DNA of 64,000 nt from Flavobacterium muglaense (GTDB lineage Bacteria > Bacteroidota > Bacteroidia > Flavobacteriales > Flavobacteriaceae): positions 82,896-146,895 of the forward strand of contig NZ_JACRUK010000005.1 of NCBI RefSeq assembly GCF_014305155.1, given 5' to 3'. Below the pieces are notes generated by a model. The model saw only the letters and a list, made by a program, of their open reading frames with translations, was not told where the DNA came from and did not search any database. Below are positions 9,805 to 18,035 of this stretch, one piece after another (within the stretch, counting starts at the first letter, position 1; the number at the start of each line of letters is the position of its first letter). The translations under genes and the position numbers were made by a program.

Positions 9805-10743
9805 ATGGAGTCGATAAAACCTTCTTTTACGATTTTAATAACCACAAAAAATAGGGTTCATGATCTTAGGATTACTTTAGCTAAATGTACCGATTTGTTT
9901 AGCTATGATCAAGTGAACTATATAATTTGTGATGATGGCTCGACTGACGGAAGCCATGATTTTATTGCAAAACAATATCCTTTTATTCAATTAATTCAAA
10001 ACAAAGAAAGTAAAGGATTAATATATAGTCGGAATAGATTACTTGATTTAGTCACAACACCATTCGCTATTTCTTTGGATGACGATGCCCATTTTATTAC
10101 CCAAAAACCATTACCAATAATTAGCGCATATTTCGATACCAATCCAGCGTCCGGTTTACTTGCGTTTCGCATCTTTTGGGGGCTCGAAGCACCTATTACG
10201 ACCAGCACAAACGAAAAAGATCAGGTAGTGCAAAGTTTTGTAGGTTGCGGACATGTGTGGCGTATGGAGGCATGGCGTAGTATTGCAAATTACCCAGAAT
10301 GGTTCGAGTTTTACGGCGAAGAGGATTTTGCTTCTTATGAATTGTTTAAGAACAATTGGTCTGTTGATTATGTGCCTCAAGTTTTAGTACAACATCGTGC
10401 AAATGTCAAAGCCCGAAGGAACGATTTGGATCATAATTTGCGTTTAAGACGCTCTTTACGCTCGGGTTGGTATTTGCTTTTTATGTTTATTCCATTGCAT
10501 TTAGTGCCACGAAAATTTAGTTATTCAATCTGGATGCAGTTTAAACGAAAAGTATTCAAAGGAGAATTAAATGTACTGTTGGTGTTGCTATTAGCATTCA
10601 AGGATTTAATTGTAAATTTCCCTAAACTCTTTAAACAGGGCAAGAGATTGTCTCCCAAAGAATGGGAAGTGTATTCAAAATTAAGCCCAACAAAAATATA
10701 TTGGCAACCAAGCCACGAAAAAATTACGGATGATAAACTATAA
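9805..10743 (+). CDS. Glycosyltransferase family 2
   Basis: A 312-residue GT2 protein: FTILITTKNRVHDLRITLAK at the N-terminus, CDDGSTDGSHD, then SLDDDAHFI as metal-binding motif, and EEDFASYELF as the acidic catalytic motif near residue 172. The C-terminal third is basic and hydrophobic, compatible with membrane association. It lies 2 bases after the previous stop and overlaps the next gene by 14 bases. All of this argues for one long transcript. Specificity unknown. Confidence 0.85.
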   Translation: MESIKPSFTILITTKNRVHDLRITLAKCTDLFSYDQVNYIICDDGSTDGSHDFIAKQYPFIQLIQNKESKGLIYSRNRLLDLVTTPFAISLDDDAHFITQKPLPIISAYFDTNPASGLLAFRIFWGLEAPITTSTNEKDQVVQSFVGCGHVWRMEAWRSIANYPEWFEFYGEEDFASYELFKNNWSVDYVPQVLVQHRANVKARRNDLDHNLRLRRSLRSGWYLLFMFIPLHLVPRKFSYSIWMQFKRKVFKGELNVLLVLLLAFKDLIVNFPKLFKQGKRLSPKEWEVYSKLSPTKIYWQPSHEKITDDKL

Positions 10744-11380
10744 AAACTTAGATCGCGGTCAGTGGGCTGAGACAAAATTAAAGCAAGTTGTTACTCAAAT
10801 GCCAAATAAAACAGTAAGTGATATTGGCGCTGGCTTTGGCTGGTTTCAGCCTATAGCACAGGAATTTCAACTGGACTGGCAACCCTTTGATTATATCAGG
10901 AAAATTGATGCATCTGTCATTTGGGATCTCAATAATCCAGCAGCTATAACAGCCAACAAGCCTGGGTTTGTCATTTTTTTGGAGGTTTTAGAACATTTAT
11001 CAAATCCAGAAGTAGGTATTAGGAACATTGCTAACCATATTGAAACAGGAGGGTTCATAGCTATTACTACCCCAAATCCGTTAAGCGCAGCAAGTAAGTT
11101 CTCACTGTTATTCAAAAATGCGCTCTATGCTTTTCAAGAGAAACATTTAGTAGAACACCATGTTTATGTTCCCTTGCCACATATTGTAAAATTTCATTTA
11201 GAAAACAACGGCTTCGAAATTATCGAAATGGCAACCATTGGAAAATTAATAGCTCCAAAATTTCGTATTCGTTTTAATTATTTAAAAGATGTAGCGCGTT
11301 ACCTTATATTGCAACTATTTGTTTTACAAAGAGCCGAATCACGCGGTCATACGCAAGCTTATTTTGCAATAAAAAAATAA
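10730..11380 (+). CDS. Class I SAM-dependent methyltransferase
   Basis: A 216-residue protein with the SAM-binding glycine loop SDIGAGFGWFQPIA near residue 31 and a FLEVLEHLSNPEVGIRNI segment near residue 84. The latter is typical of methyltransferase type 11/23 enzymes (UbiE/CoQ5-like fold). In this position it probably methylates a sugar, an aglycone or a chain end. It overlaps the upstream GT2 gene by 14 bases. The closing segment is basic. The acceptor is not predictable. Confidence 0.8.
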   Translation: MINYKNLDRGQWAETKLKQVVTQMPNKTVSDIGAGFGWFQPIAQEFQLDWQPFDYIRKIDASVIWDLNNPAAITANKPGFVIFLEVLEHLSNPEVGIRNIANHIETGGFIAITTPNPLSAASKFSLLFKNALYAFQEKHLVEHHVYVPLPHIVKFHLENNGFEIIEMATIGKLIAPKFRIRFNYLKDVARYLILQLFVLQRAESRGHTQAYFAIKK

Positions 11381-11421
11381 GGATGTTGTGAAAAGCGGTT
11401 TTAATTTTAAATAGAAGTGAT

Positions 11422-12093
11422 ATGAAAAACATTGTCATTGTACCAGCACGAGGTGGTTCCAATCGCTTACCAAACAAAAACATTATGCTATTGGGAGGGT
11501 TGCCACTTTTAGTTCATTCTATCGCTTACGCAAAAAAAAATCAGGAAATTGTAGATGAAATATATGTAAGTACCGATGATCCTTTGATCAAGAAAATAGC
11601 ACTAGAGCAAGGAGTTCGAGTAATCGACAGGCCGGTTAATATTGCGGGAGATTTAGAACCTACAATAACTGCCTTGCAACATGTTTTAGAGTCCATTGAG
11701 CATGAGGTTGCAAATGTCATCGTATTGCAACCAACAAATCCATTACGTCCCGAAAATTTATTGAAAGAAGCCTTTGCTACATTCAGCAACAATCAGTCGA
11801 GTAGCTTATTTACGGTAAGTCGCAATGAGCATAAACTAGGGAATATTGTAGAGGACCGTTTTATTCCAATGAATTACAAAGCTGGTCAGCGTTCTCAGGA
11901 TTTAGCCCCGCTTTATTTTGAAAATGGGCTGTTGTATATTTGTGAAGCACAACAAATTGTAAAGGGCGAAATTATGAATGAAAGTAGTTTTCCTTATCTT
12001 GTAAATCATATTTTTGCTACTGTGGACATTGATGCCCAAGATGATTTTGACTACGCAGAATATTTATTTCAAAAATTCCTAAAAACTAATTGA
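11422..12093 (+). CDS. neuA: Acylneuraminate (nonulosonate) cytidylyltransferase
   Basis: Activates a nine-carbon acidic sugar with CTP to its CMP form. The N-terminal [14 protein letters not shown] motif (residues 6-19) is the hallmark nucleotide-binding loop of CMP-sialic acid synthetases. [13 protein letters not shown] near residue 95 and a C-terminal [13 protein letters not shown] acid cluster, which binds metal, complete the pattern. At 223 residues it matches the short bacterial form. It is followed 10 bases later by neuB, and neuC lies beyond the repeat array. Whether the sugar is Neu5Ac or a legionaminic/pseudaminic relative cannot be decided, since the dedicated dehydratase genes are not in view. 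Confidence 0.88.
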   Translation: MKNIVIVPARGGSNRLPNKNIMLLGGLPLLVHSIAYAKKNQEIVDEIYVSTDDPLIKKIALEQGVRVIDRPVNIAGDLEPTITALQHVLESIEHEVANVIVLQPTNPLRPENLLKEAFATFSNNQSSSLFTVSRNEHKLGNIVEDRFIPMNYKAGQRSQDLAPLYFENGLLYICEAQQIVKGEIMNESSFPYLVNHIFATVDIDAQDDFDYAEYLFQKFLKTN

Positions 12094-12103
12094 TAACACA
12101 ATT

Positions 12104-13144
12104 ATGAATACCTATATAGAAATAGCAGGCCGAAAAATAGGGCCCGATTTTCCGCCTTTAGTAATAGCCGAAATTGGAATTAATCATGAAGGTTCTTTGG
12201 CAGTTGCCAAACAAATGGTTGATGCCGCTCATCGAGCAGGAGTGGAGGTAGTAAAACACCAAACCCATATTGTAACAGATGAAATGAGTGGTGCTGCCAA
12301 AAAAGTTATTCCAGGCAATGCAGATGTTTCGATATACGAAATCATGGAGCGCTGTTCTTTAAATGAAGCAGACGAATTAAGCTTAAAAGAATATGTCGAA
12401 ACTAAAGGCATGATCTTTATTTCAACACCATTTTCAAGAGCGGCGGCAAACAGATTAGAAAAATTTAATGTACCGGCTTATAAAATAGGTTCTGGAGAAT
12501 GTAATAACTATCCTTTGCTAGAACACATTGCTTCGTTTGGCAAGCCCGTTATCTTGAGTACAGGTATGAATACCATAGAAAGTGTGGCAAAGGCAGTTGC
12601 CATTTTTGACAAACACAAAGTTCCAGTAGCGCTATTGCATACCACCAATTTATATCCTACGCCTATTCATTTGGTTCGTTTTGGCGCTATGACACAACTG
12701 CACGAATCATTCCCGGATAAGGTTTTTGGTTTGTCAGATCATACTTTAAATAACAATGCCTGTTTGGGTGCAGTAGCTTTGGGCGCAAGTATTTTAGAGC
12801 GTCATTTTACAGATACCATGCAACGCACAGGACCAGATATTGTGTGTAGTATGGACGAGAAGGCAACAAAGGATTTAATTGTAAGTTCTAATGAAATCTG
12901 GCAAATGCGAGGTGGCACTAAAGAACCAGCCAAAGAAGAACAAGTCACTATAGATTTTGCTTTTGCAACCGTGTGTACAATTAAGCCAATAAAAAAGGGA
13001 GAAGCTTTTACCATGGATAATATTTGGGTAAAACGCCCCGGAACGGGTGAAGTTTTAGCCGAACGATTTAATGAGTTGATTGGTAAAATTGCTTTTAGGG
13101 ATATAAAGAATGATGAACAATTGAGATTGGAGGATATTGAGTAA
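12104..13144 (+). CDS. neuB: N-acetylneuraminate (nonulosonate) synthase
   Basis: Condenses phosphoenolpyruvate with an N-acetylhexosamine such as ManNAc to give a sialic-type acid. The 346 residues show the TIM-barrel landmarks [13 protein letters not shown] (residue 19), VVKHQTHI (46), [14 protein letters not shown] (125) and [19 protein letters not shown] (about 208). The C-terminal SAF/antifreeze-like lid from about residue 285 includes [11 protein letters not shown] and VKRPGTG. It lies 10 bases after neuA. The repeat array begins only 4 bases after its stop codon, so the operon is interrupted or bridged by palindromes before neuC. Confidence 0.9.
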   Translation: MNTYIEIAGRKIGPDFPPLVIAEIGINHEGSLAVAKQMVDAAHRAGVEVVKHQTHIVTDEMSGAAKKVIPGNADVSIYEIMERCSLNEADELSLKEYVETKGMIFISTPFSRAAANRLEKFNVPAYKIGSGECNNYPLLEHIASFGKPVILSTGMNTIESVAKAVAIFDKHKVPVALLHTTNLYPTPIHLVRFGAMTQLHESFPDKVFGLSDHTLNNNACLGAVALGASILERHFTDTMQRTGPDIVCSMDEKATKDLIVSSNEIWQMRGGTKEPAKEEQVTIDFAFATVCTIKPIKKGEAFTMDNIWVKRPGTGEVLAERFNELIGKIAFRDIKNDEQLRLEDIE

Positions 13145-13147
13145 ATG

Positions 13148-13816
13148 GGTTTCGACTCCGCCGAAAAATATCGTTTGTCAATTAGAGCTGAGTCGAGAAT
13201 CTAGTTTAGATAAAAAGTAATTTCACAAAAGGGCTTCGACTCCGCTCAGCCTGACAATCGTGCATGAAACAACAATTGTCAATTCGAGCGGAGTCGAGAA
13301 TCACTTTAACACAAAACGTGATTTGATAAAAGGGCTTCGACTCCGCTCAGCTTGACAATTAAGAGGTTTATGAGAAATATTGTTTGTCAATTCGAGCGGA
13401 GTCGAGAATGTTGTTTATTAGGGTTATGATTGTAAAAGAGTTTCGACTCCGCTCAGCTTGACAGTGGTGCATGAAACAACAATTGTCAACTCGAGCGGAG
13501 TCGATAATGTTGTTTATTAGGGTTATGATTGTAAAAGGGTTTCGACTCCGCTCAACCTGACAATTGGGAAGTTGATGAGAAATACGATGTCAAGTCGAGC
13601 GGAGTCGAGAATCTTGTTTACATGAAACGTGATTTAATAAAAGGGTTTCGACTCCGTTCCCCCTGACAGTGGTGCATGAAACAACGATTGTCAATTCGAG
13701 CGGAGTCGAGAATCATTTTAATATAAAACAGGTATTTATAAACAAAGGCTTCGACTCCGCTCAACCTGACAGTCGTAAGTGAAACAACAATTGTCAATTC
13801 GAGCGGAGTCGAGAAT
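13148..13816 (+). repeat. REP-like palindrome array, block 1 (7 units)
   Basis: This 697-base gap between neuB and the first nuclease gene holds seven units of about 70 bases spaced by about 28-31 bases of AT-rich linker. Each unit has the left arm TTCGACTCCGCTC, then TGACA, a loop of about 20 bases often reading TGCATGAAACAAC, then TGTCA and the right arm GAGCGGAGTCGAGAAT. The arms pair, with a 4-base internal loop (AGCC against ATTC). Units start near 13148 (degenerate), 13231, 13333, 13438, 13537, 13643 and 13746. The linkers are also conserved: units 3-4 and 4-5 share the same TTGTTTATTAGGGTTATGAT text. Confidence 0.93.
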
Positions 13817-13841
13817 CTAGCTAAAATAAAAAAGAACTCAA

Positions 13842-14183
13842 ATGAAGTTTTACTATGTTTATTTGTTAAAATGTAAAGACGGCTCCTATTACGTAGGCGT
13901 TACATCAAATGTCGATAGGAGACTGATGGAGCACAATGCTGGCAAATACCCTGACGCGTACACTTATAAACTTAGACCAGTAGAATTAGTGTGGTATCAA
14001 GATTTTCTAGATCCAAATCAAGCAATTGTTTTTGAGAAGAAGATAAAAAAATGGAGCAGAGCTAAGAAAGAAGCGCTCATAAATGGAGAATATGATCTGC
14101 TACCATTTTTATCAGAGTGTAAAAATGATTCACATGCTAAAAACAAAGGCTTCGACTCCGCTCAGCCTGACAGTGGTGCATGA
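13842..14183 (+). CDS. GIY-YIG nuclease family protein, copy 1
   Basis: A 113-residue URI/UPF0213-type GIY-YIG domain protein. YVY (residues 5-7) and YVG (17-19) stand for the GIY and YIG motifs. Arg26/27, His31 and Glu65 (FEKKIKKW) are candidate catalytic residues. The domain ends near residue 100. The last twelve residues, KGFDSAQPDSGA, and the TGA stop are translated from the left arm and loop of the adjoining palindrome at 14146. It is flanked by palindromes on both sides. The second copy, 906 bases downstream, encodes the same first 108 residues. It may act on the palindromes, as RAYT transposases act on REPs; this is inference. Confidence 0.88.
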   Translation: MKFYYVYLLKCKDGSYYVGVTSNVDRRLMEHNAGKYPDAYTYKLRPVELVWYQDFLDPNQAIVFEKKIKKWSRAKKEALINGEYDLLPFLSECKNDSHAKNKGFDSAQPDSGA

Positions 14184-14722
14184 AACAACGATTGTCAATT
14201 CGAGCGGAGTCGAGAATCTAGTTTAGATGAAACGTGATTTGATAAAAGGTCTTCGACTCCGCTCTGCCTGACAATGGTAGATGAGATAACGATTGTCAAT
14301 TCGAGCGGAGTCGAGAATCTAGTTTAGATGAAACGTGATTTGATAAAAGGGTTTCGACTCTGTTCCCCCTGACAATGGTGCATGAAACAACAATTGTCAA
14401 TTCGAGCGGAGTCGAGAATTTAGTTTAGGTGAAACGTGATTTGATAAAAGGGCTTCGACTCCGCTCAGCCTGACAGTGGTGCATGAAACAATAATTGTCC
14501 CTTCGAGCGGAGTCGAGAATCTGGTTAAATGAAAATATGATTTAATAAAAGGGCTTCGACTCCGCTCAGCCTGACAGTGGTGCATGAAACAATAATTGTC
14601 CCTTCGAGCGGAGTCGAGAATCTAGTTTAGATGAAACGTAATTTGATAAAAAGGCTTCGACTCCGCTCAACCTGACAGTGGTACATGAAACAACAATTGT
14701 CAATTCGAGCGGAGTCGAGAAT
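14146..14722 (+). repeat. REP-like palindrome array, block 2 (6 units)
   Basis: Six further units of the same palindrome, starting near 14146, 14249, 14348, 14450, 14549 and 14650, fill the space between the two nuclease genes. The first overlaps the end of nuclease copy 1 and provides its stop codon. Linkers are almost uniform here, reading TAGTTTAGATGAAACGTGAT or a one- or two-base variant. Units at 14450 and 14549 share the variant right arm CCCTTCGAGC, which suggests recent local duplication. No coding region other than spurious translations of the repeats is present. Confidence 0.93.
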
Positions 14723-14747
14723 CTAGCTAAAATAAAAAAGAACTCAA

Positions 14748-15089
14748 ATGAAGTTTTACTATGTTTATTTGTTAAAATGTAAAGACGGCTCCTATTACGT
14801 AGGCGTTACATCAAATGTCGATAGGAGACTGATGGAGCACAATGCTGGCAAATACCCTGACGCGTACACTTATAAACTTAGACCAGTAGAATTAGTGTGG
14901 TATCAAGATTTTCTAGATCCAAATCAAGCAATTGTTTTTGAAAAGAAAATTAAAAAATGGAGCAGAGCTAAGAAAGAAGCCTTAATAAATGGAGAATATG
15001 ATCTGCTACCATTTTTATCAGAATGTAAAAATGATTCACATGCTAAAAACAAAGGCTTTGACTCCGCTCAGCTTGACAGTAGTACATGA
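14748..15089 (+). CDS. GIY-YIG nuclease family protein, copy 2
   Basis: This copy encodes the same protein as the gene at 13842 for residues 1-108, then differs in the palindrome-derived tail (LDSST instead of PDSGA). I count seven base differences in the domain region, at codons for Glu65, Lys67, Ile68, Ala78, Leu79 (two) and Glu92. All are synonymous and lie in the 3' third; the first two thirds are identical. The upstream 29 bases are also identical to copy 1. The pattern fits duplication followed by gene conversion or purifying selection, so both copies may be functional. Substrate unknown. Confidence 0.88.
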   Translation: MKFYYVYLLKCKDGSYYVGVTSNVDRRLMEHNAGKYPDAYTYKLRPVELVWYQDFLDPNQAIVFEKKIKKWSRAKKEALINGEYDLLPFLSECKNDSHAKNKGFDSAQLDSST

Positions 15090-15483
15090 AACAACAAATG
15101 TCAATTCGAGTGGAGTCGAGAATTTAGTTTAGGTGAAACGTGATTTGATAAAAGGGCTTCGACTCCGCTCAGCCTGACAGTGGTGCATGAGATAACAATT
15201 GTCAATTCAACGGAGTCGAGAATCTAGTTTAGATGAAACGTAATTTGACAAAAAGGCTTCGACTCCGCTCAGCCTGACAGTGGTGCATGAAACAACGATT
15301 GTCAATTCGAGCGGAGTCGAGAATCTAGTTTAGGTGAAACGTGATTTGATAAAAGAGTTTCGACTCCGCTCAGCTTGACAGTAGTACATGAGATAACAAT
15401 TGTCAATTCGAGCGGAGTCGAGAATCATCTTAATACAAAACATGTATTTATAGACAAGAGCTTCGACTCCCCTCCGCCTGACA
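15052..15483 (+). repeat. REP-like palindrome array, block 3 (4 units plus a half unit)
   Basis: Units start near 15052, 15155, 15255 and 15355. A solitary left arm at about 15461-15483 ends the array 21 bases before neuC. The unit at 15052 overlaps the 3' end of nuclease copy 2. The unit at 15155 has lost two bases of the right arm (TTCAACGGAGTC). The terminal half unit, with the altered arm CTTCGACTCCCCTCCGCCTG, looks like a decayed edge of the array. No TAnnTTTG promoter box for neuC is visible within it, so neuC may rely on read-through across the hairpins. Confidence 0.92.
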
Positions 15484-15504
15484 ATAGGAATTTTAAAATA
15501 ATTA

Positions 15505-16626
15505 ATGAAAAAAATAATATTCTTAACAGGCACTCGTGCTGATTTTAGTAAAATAAAATCATTAATCTCTATTTTGGATCAACATCCAAATTTTGAGGTT
15601 TTTGTTTTTGTTACCGGTATGCACATGCAGGAAGAATACGGTTTTACACTATTGGAAATCCAACGCTGTCAGTTTAAAAACATTTATACGTTTGAAAACC
15701 ATACCGACGAAGCCACAATGGACTTAACGCTGGCGAAAACTATTGAAGGGCTATCCAGTTATTCTAAAAAAATAAATCCTGATTTAATCGTGGTGCACGG
15801 TGACCGAGTAGAGACGCTGGCGGGTGCCATTGTAGGTTCTTTGAATAATATATTAGTGGCTCATATTGAAGGCGGTGAATTATCAGGAACTGTAGATGAA
15901 TTGATTAGGCATAGTGTGAGCAAGCTAAGTCATATTCATTTTGTTTCGAATGAGGAAGCGGCCAAAAGACTGCTGCAAATGGGCGAAGTTGCTTCCTCTG
16001 TTTTTACGATTGGTTCTCCGGATATTGATATTATGTTTTCGAATACCTTGCCTAGCCTTGAAGTTGCTAAAGAATATTATCAAATTGATTTTGAGAAATT
16101 TGCCATTGTTATGTTTCATCCCGTAACTACCGAGGCAAATGAAATGGAACAATACACAGATAATTTTGTCAATTGTTTGCTAACCGATGATCACAATTAT
16201 GTAGTTGTTTATCCCAACAATGATTTGGGCAGTAAATATATTATTTCGGCTTTTGAAAAACTTAAAAACAATAGCCGTTTCAGAGTTATTCCTTCTTTGC
16301 GTTTTGAGTATTTTTTAACCTTACTCAAAAACGCACAATTTATTATTGGCAATAGTAGTGCAGGAATCAGGGAAGCTCCGTATTACGGATTGCCCATCAT
16401 CAATATTGGAACAAGACAACAAAACCGTGCGGTACATGCTGATATTATTAATGTAGATTATTCGGTGAAGAGCATCAGTAGTGCTTTGAAAACTATTGAC
16501 GAACATCAAACAGTAGTCGTTAATCCTGATTTTGGTTCTGGAAACAGCAGCGCATTATTTTTACAAGTAATCGAAAAAGAAACGTTTTGGACAATCAATC
16601 ATCAAAAGCAATTTAGAGGAATCTAA
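15505..16626 (+). CDS. neuC: UDP-N-acetylglucosamine 2-epimerase (hydrolysing)
   Basis: Converts UDP-GlcNAc, or a diacetamido relative, to the free 2-epimer plus UDP, giving the substrate of NeuB. The 373 residues include FLTGTRADFSKIKSL at the N-terminus, VVHGDRVETLAGAI near residue 94, and HIEGGELSGTVDELIRHSVS near 113. The last contains the Glu and Arg/His residues conserved in NeuC/LegG enzymes. GNSSAGIREAPYYGLP near 281 is the UDP-binding segment. It completes the neuA-neuB-neuC set although separated from neuB by the repeat array. LegG-type activity remains possible. Confidence 0.88.
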   Translation: MKKIIFLTGTRADFSKIKSLISILDQHPNFEVFVFVTGMHMQEEYGFTLLEIQRCQFKNIYTFENHTDEATMDLTLAKTIEGLSSYSKKINPDLIVVHGDRVETLAGAIVGSLNNILVAHIEGGELSGTVDELIRHSVSKLSHIHFVSNEEAAKRLLQMGEVASSVFTIGSPDIDIMFSNTLPSLEVAKEYYQIDFEKFAIVMFHPVTTEANEMEQYTDNFVNCLLTDDHNYVVVYPNNDLGSKYIISAFEKLKNNSRFRVIPSLRFEYFLTLLKNAQFIIGNSSAGIREAPYYGLPIINIGTRQQNRAVHADIINVDYSVKSISSALKTIDEHQTVVVNPDFGSGNSSALFLQVIEKETFWTINHQKQFRGI

Positions 16627-16640
16627 TAATTCCAAAAGAA

Positions 16641-18035
16641 ATGAAAAAACTAGGAATAGTAATAACTGATGGGGTTGGTTTTCGTAATTTTATTATGAGT
16701 GACTTTCTTGCAGCCGCAACTAAGGAATTTGATTCAGTAACTATTTATTCGGGCCTACCTATTAGTGCTTTCCCAACAAAGTTGATAGAAACGGTTGCTA
16801 TAAGAGAATTAACAGTTTTTGAGGAGCCTAAGCTAACTTGGTTTTTTAGAAAATGGAAAGAAGTGGCACATTTGCAAAGATTTAAATCTTTTTATGGAAT
16901 GAGCGACACATTGAAATCAGGTTATCCTAAAGAGAATTCATTGAGAGCTATTTTAGTAAAATGTATTTATGCGGTTACCAGAGTAATCCACTCTGATTGG
17001 AGTATTAAGCAAATCGAAAAATTACAGTTTTTTAGTTTTTCAAAACATGAAGTAACGCAATCGTATATTCATTTGTTAGCAAAGGAGGAACCAACACAGT
17101 TGTTTTTTACCCACCAAAGACCGCCTTATTTAGCTCCTTTTTTATATGCTGCTATCAAACATAAAATTCCAACAACTAGTTTTATTTTTAGTTGGGACAA
17201 TTTGGCTTCAAAAGGAAGGATGTTAGGAACCTTTGATTCTTTTTTAGTTTGGAGTAATTTGATGAAAAAAGAGTTGTTGCATTTTTACCCTAATGTTACT
17301 GCAGATAAAGTAAAAGTGGTAGGTACACCTCAGTTTGAACCCTATACAATGGAGCAATATAGTTGTTCTAAAGATGAATTTTATACCCTTTTTGATTTAG
17401 ATAAAAATAAGAGAATTATTTGCTTCAGCTGTGCAGATGCTAGTATTGGAGGGAATGATCCAATAGTTATTAAAGCGATAGTTAAAGCGATTCGAGCTGG
17501 TAAGATAACGAATTGTCAACTTGTAGTTCGTACTTCTCCAGCCGAAGAAGCAACTCGGTTTGCTGCAATCAAAGCGGAATTTCCAGAAATTAGTTGGAAT
17601 AACCCCAAGTGGATTCTAACTCGCGAAAACCATGCAGAAGCCTGGTCACAACGCATTCCGTCTATAGAAGATATCAAAGATTTACGCGCACTATTGCAAT
17701 ATGCTGATCTCAATGTGAATATGTGCTCGACTATGAGTTTGGATTTTATGCTGTTTGATAAACCCGTAATCAATACTGTTTTTGGTAATCTTGAAAATGG
17801 GTTGTACAATGATCAACGATTTTTAAATTACGATCATTATAAAAAAGTGATTGATAGTGGAGCAGTTACTATTGCTAAAGATGAAAAGGAATTAGTTGAA
17901 CAAATAAATGAAGCACTAGCAAATCCTGCTGGTCGCAGCCTTCAACGAAAAGGGTTGGTAGCCATGCAAATCAGCGCATCTCTTGAAGGAACCAGTAAGC
18001 GTATTGCGCAATCTCTAGCACAACTCAATGGATAA
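16641..18035 (+). CDS. Putative GT-B-like glycosyltransferase of unknown family
   Basis: I do not recognise a named family. The 464-residue protein begins KKLGIVITDGVGFRNFIM. Near residue 183 it has FIFSWDNLASKGRMLGTFD, a pattern seen in some capsular GT-B transferases. VKVVGTPQFEPY follows near 223, and a MSTMSLDFMLFDKPVINTVF-like region near 357 resembles a nucleotide-sugar site. It sits 14 bases after neuC and overlaps the next GT4 gene by 8 bases. Directly after the sialic-acid genes it is a candidate for the transferase that adds the nonulosonate to the glycan, but that is context only. Confidence 0.55.
   Translation: MKKLGIVITDGVGFRNFIMSDFLAAATKEFDSVTIYSGLPISAFPTKLIETVAIRELTVFEEPKLTWFFRKWKEVAHLQRFKSFYGMSDTLKSGYPKENSLRAILVKCIYAVTRVIHSDWSIKQIEKLQFFSFSKHEVTQSYIHLLAKEEPTQLFFTHQRPPYLAPFLYAAIKHKIPTTSFIFSWDNLASKGRMLGTFDSFLVWSNLMKKELLHFYPNVTADKVKVVGTPQFEPYTMEQYSCSKDEFYTLFDLDKNKRIICFSCADASIGGNDPIVIKAIVKAIRAGKITNCQLVVRTSPAEEATRFAAIKAEFPEISWNNPKWILTRENHAEAWSQRIPSIEDIKDLRALLQYADLNVNMCSTMSLDFMLFDKPVINTVFGNLENGLYNDQRFLNYDHYKKVIDSGAVTIAKDEKELVEQINEALANPAGRSLQRKGLVAMQISASLEGTSKRIAQSLAQLNG

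Noticed and set aside
14397..14585. 62-residue minus-strand ORF
   Set aside because: It is a translation of the palindromes (QAERSRS-type text) with no domain. The same sequence is better explained as repeats.
13148..15483. CRISPR array
   Set aside because: The units are regularly spaced, but the linkers are similar to each other rather than unique, the repeat is a long palindrome with a loop, and no cas gene is present.
15330..15533. 67-residue minus-strand ORF
   Set aside because: Also a read-through of repeat units, partly antisense to the start of neuC.
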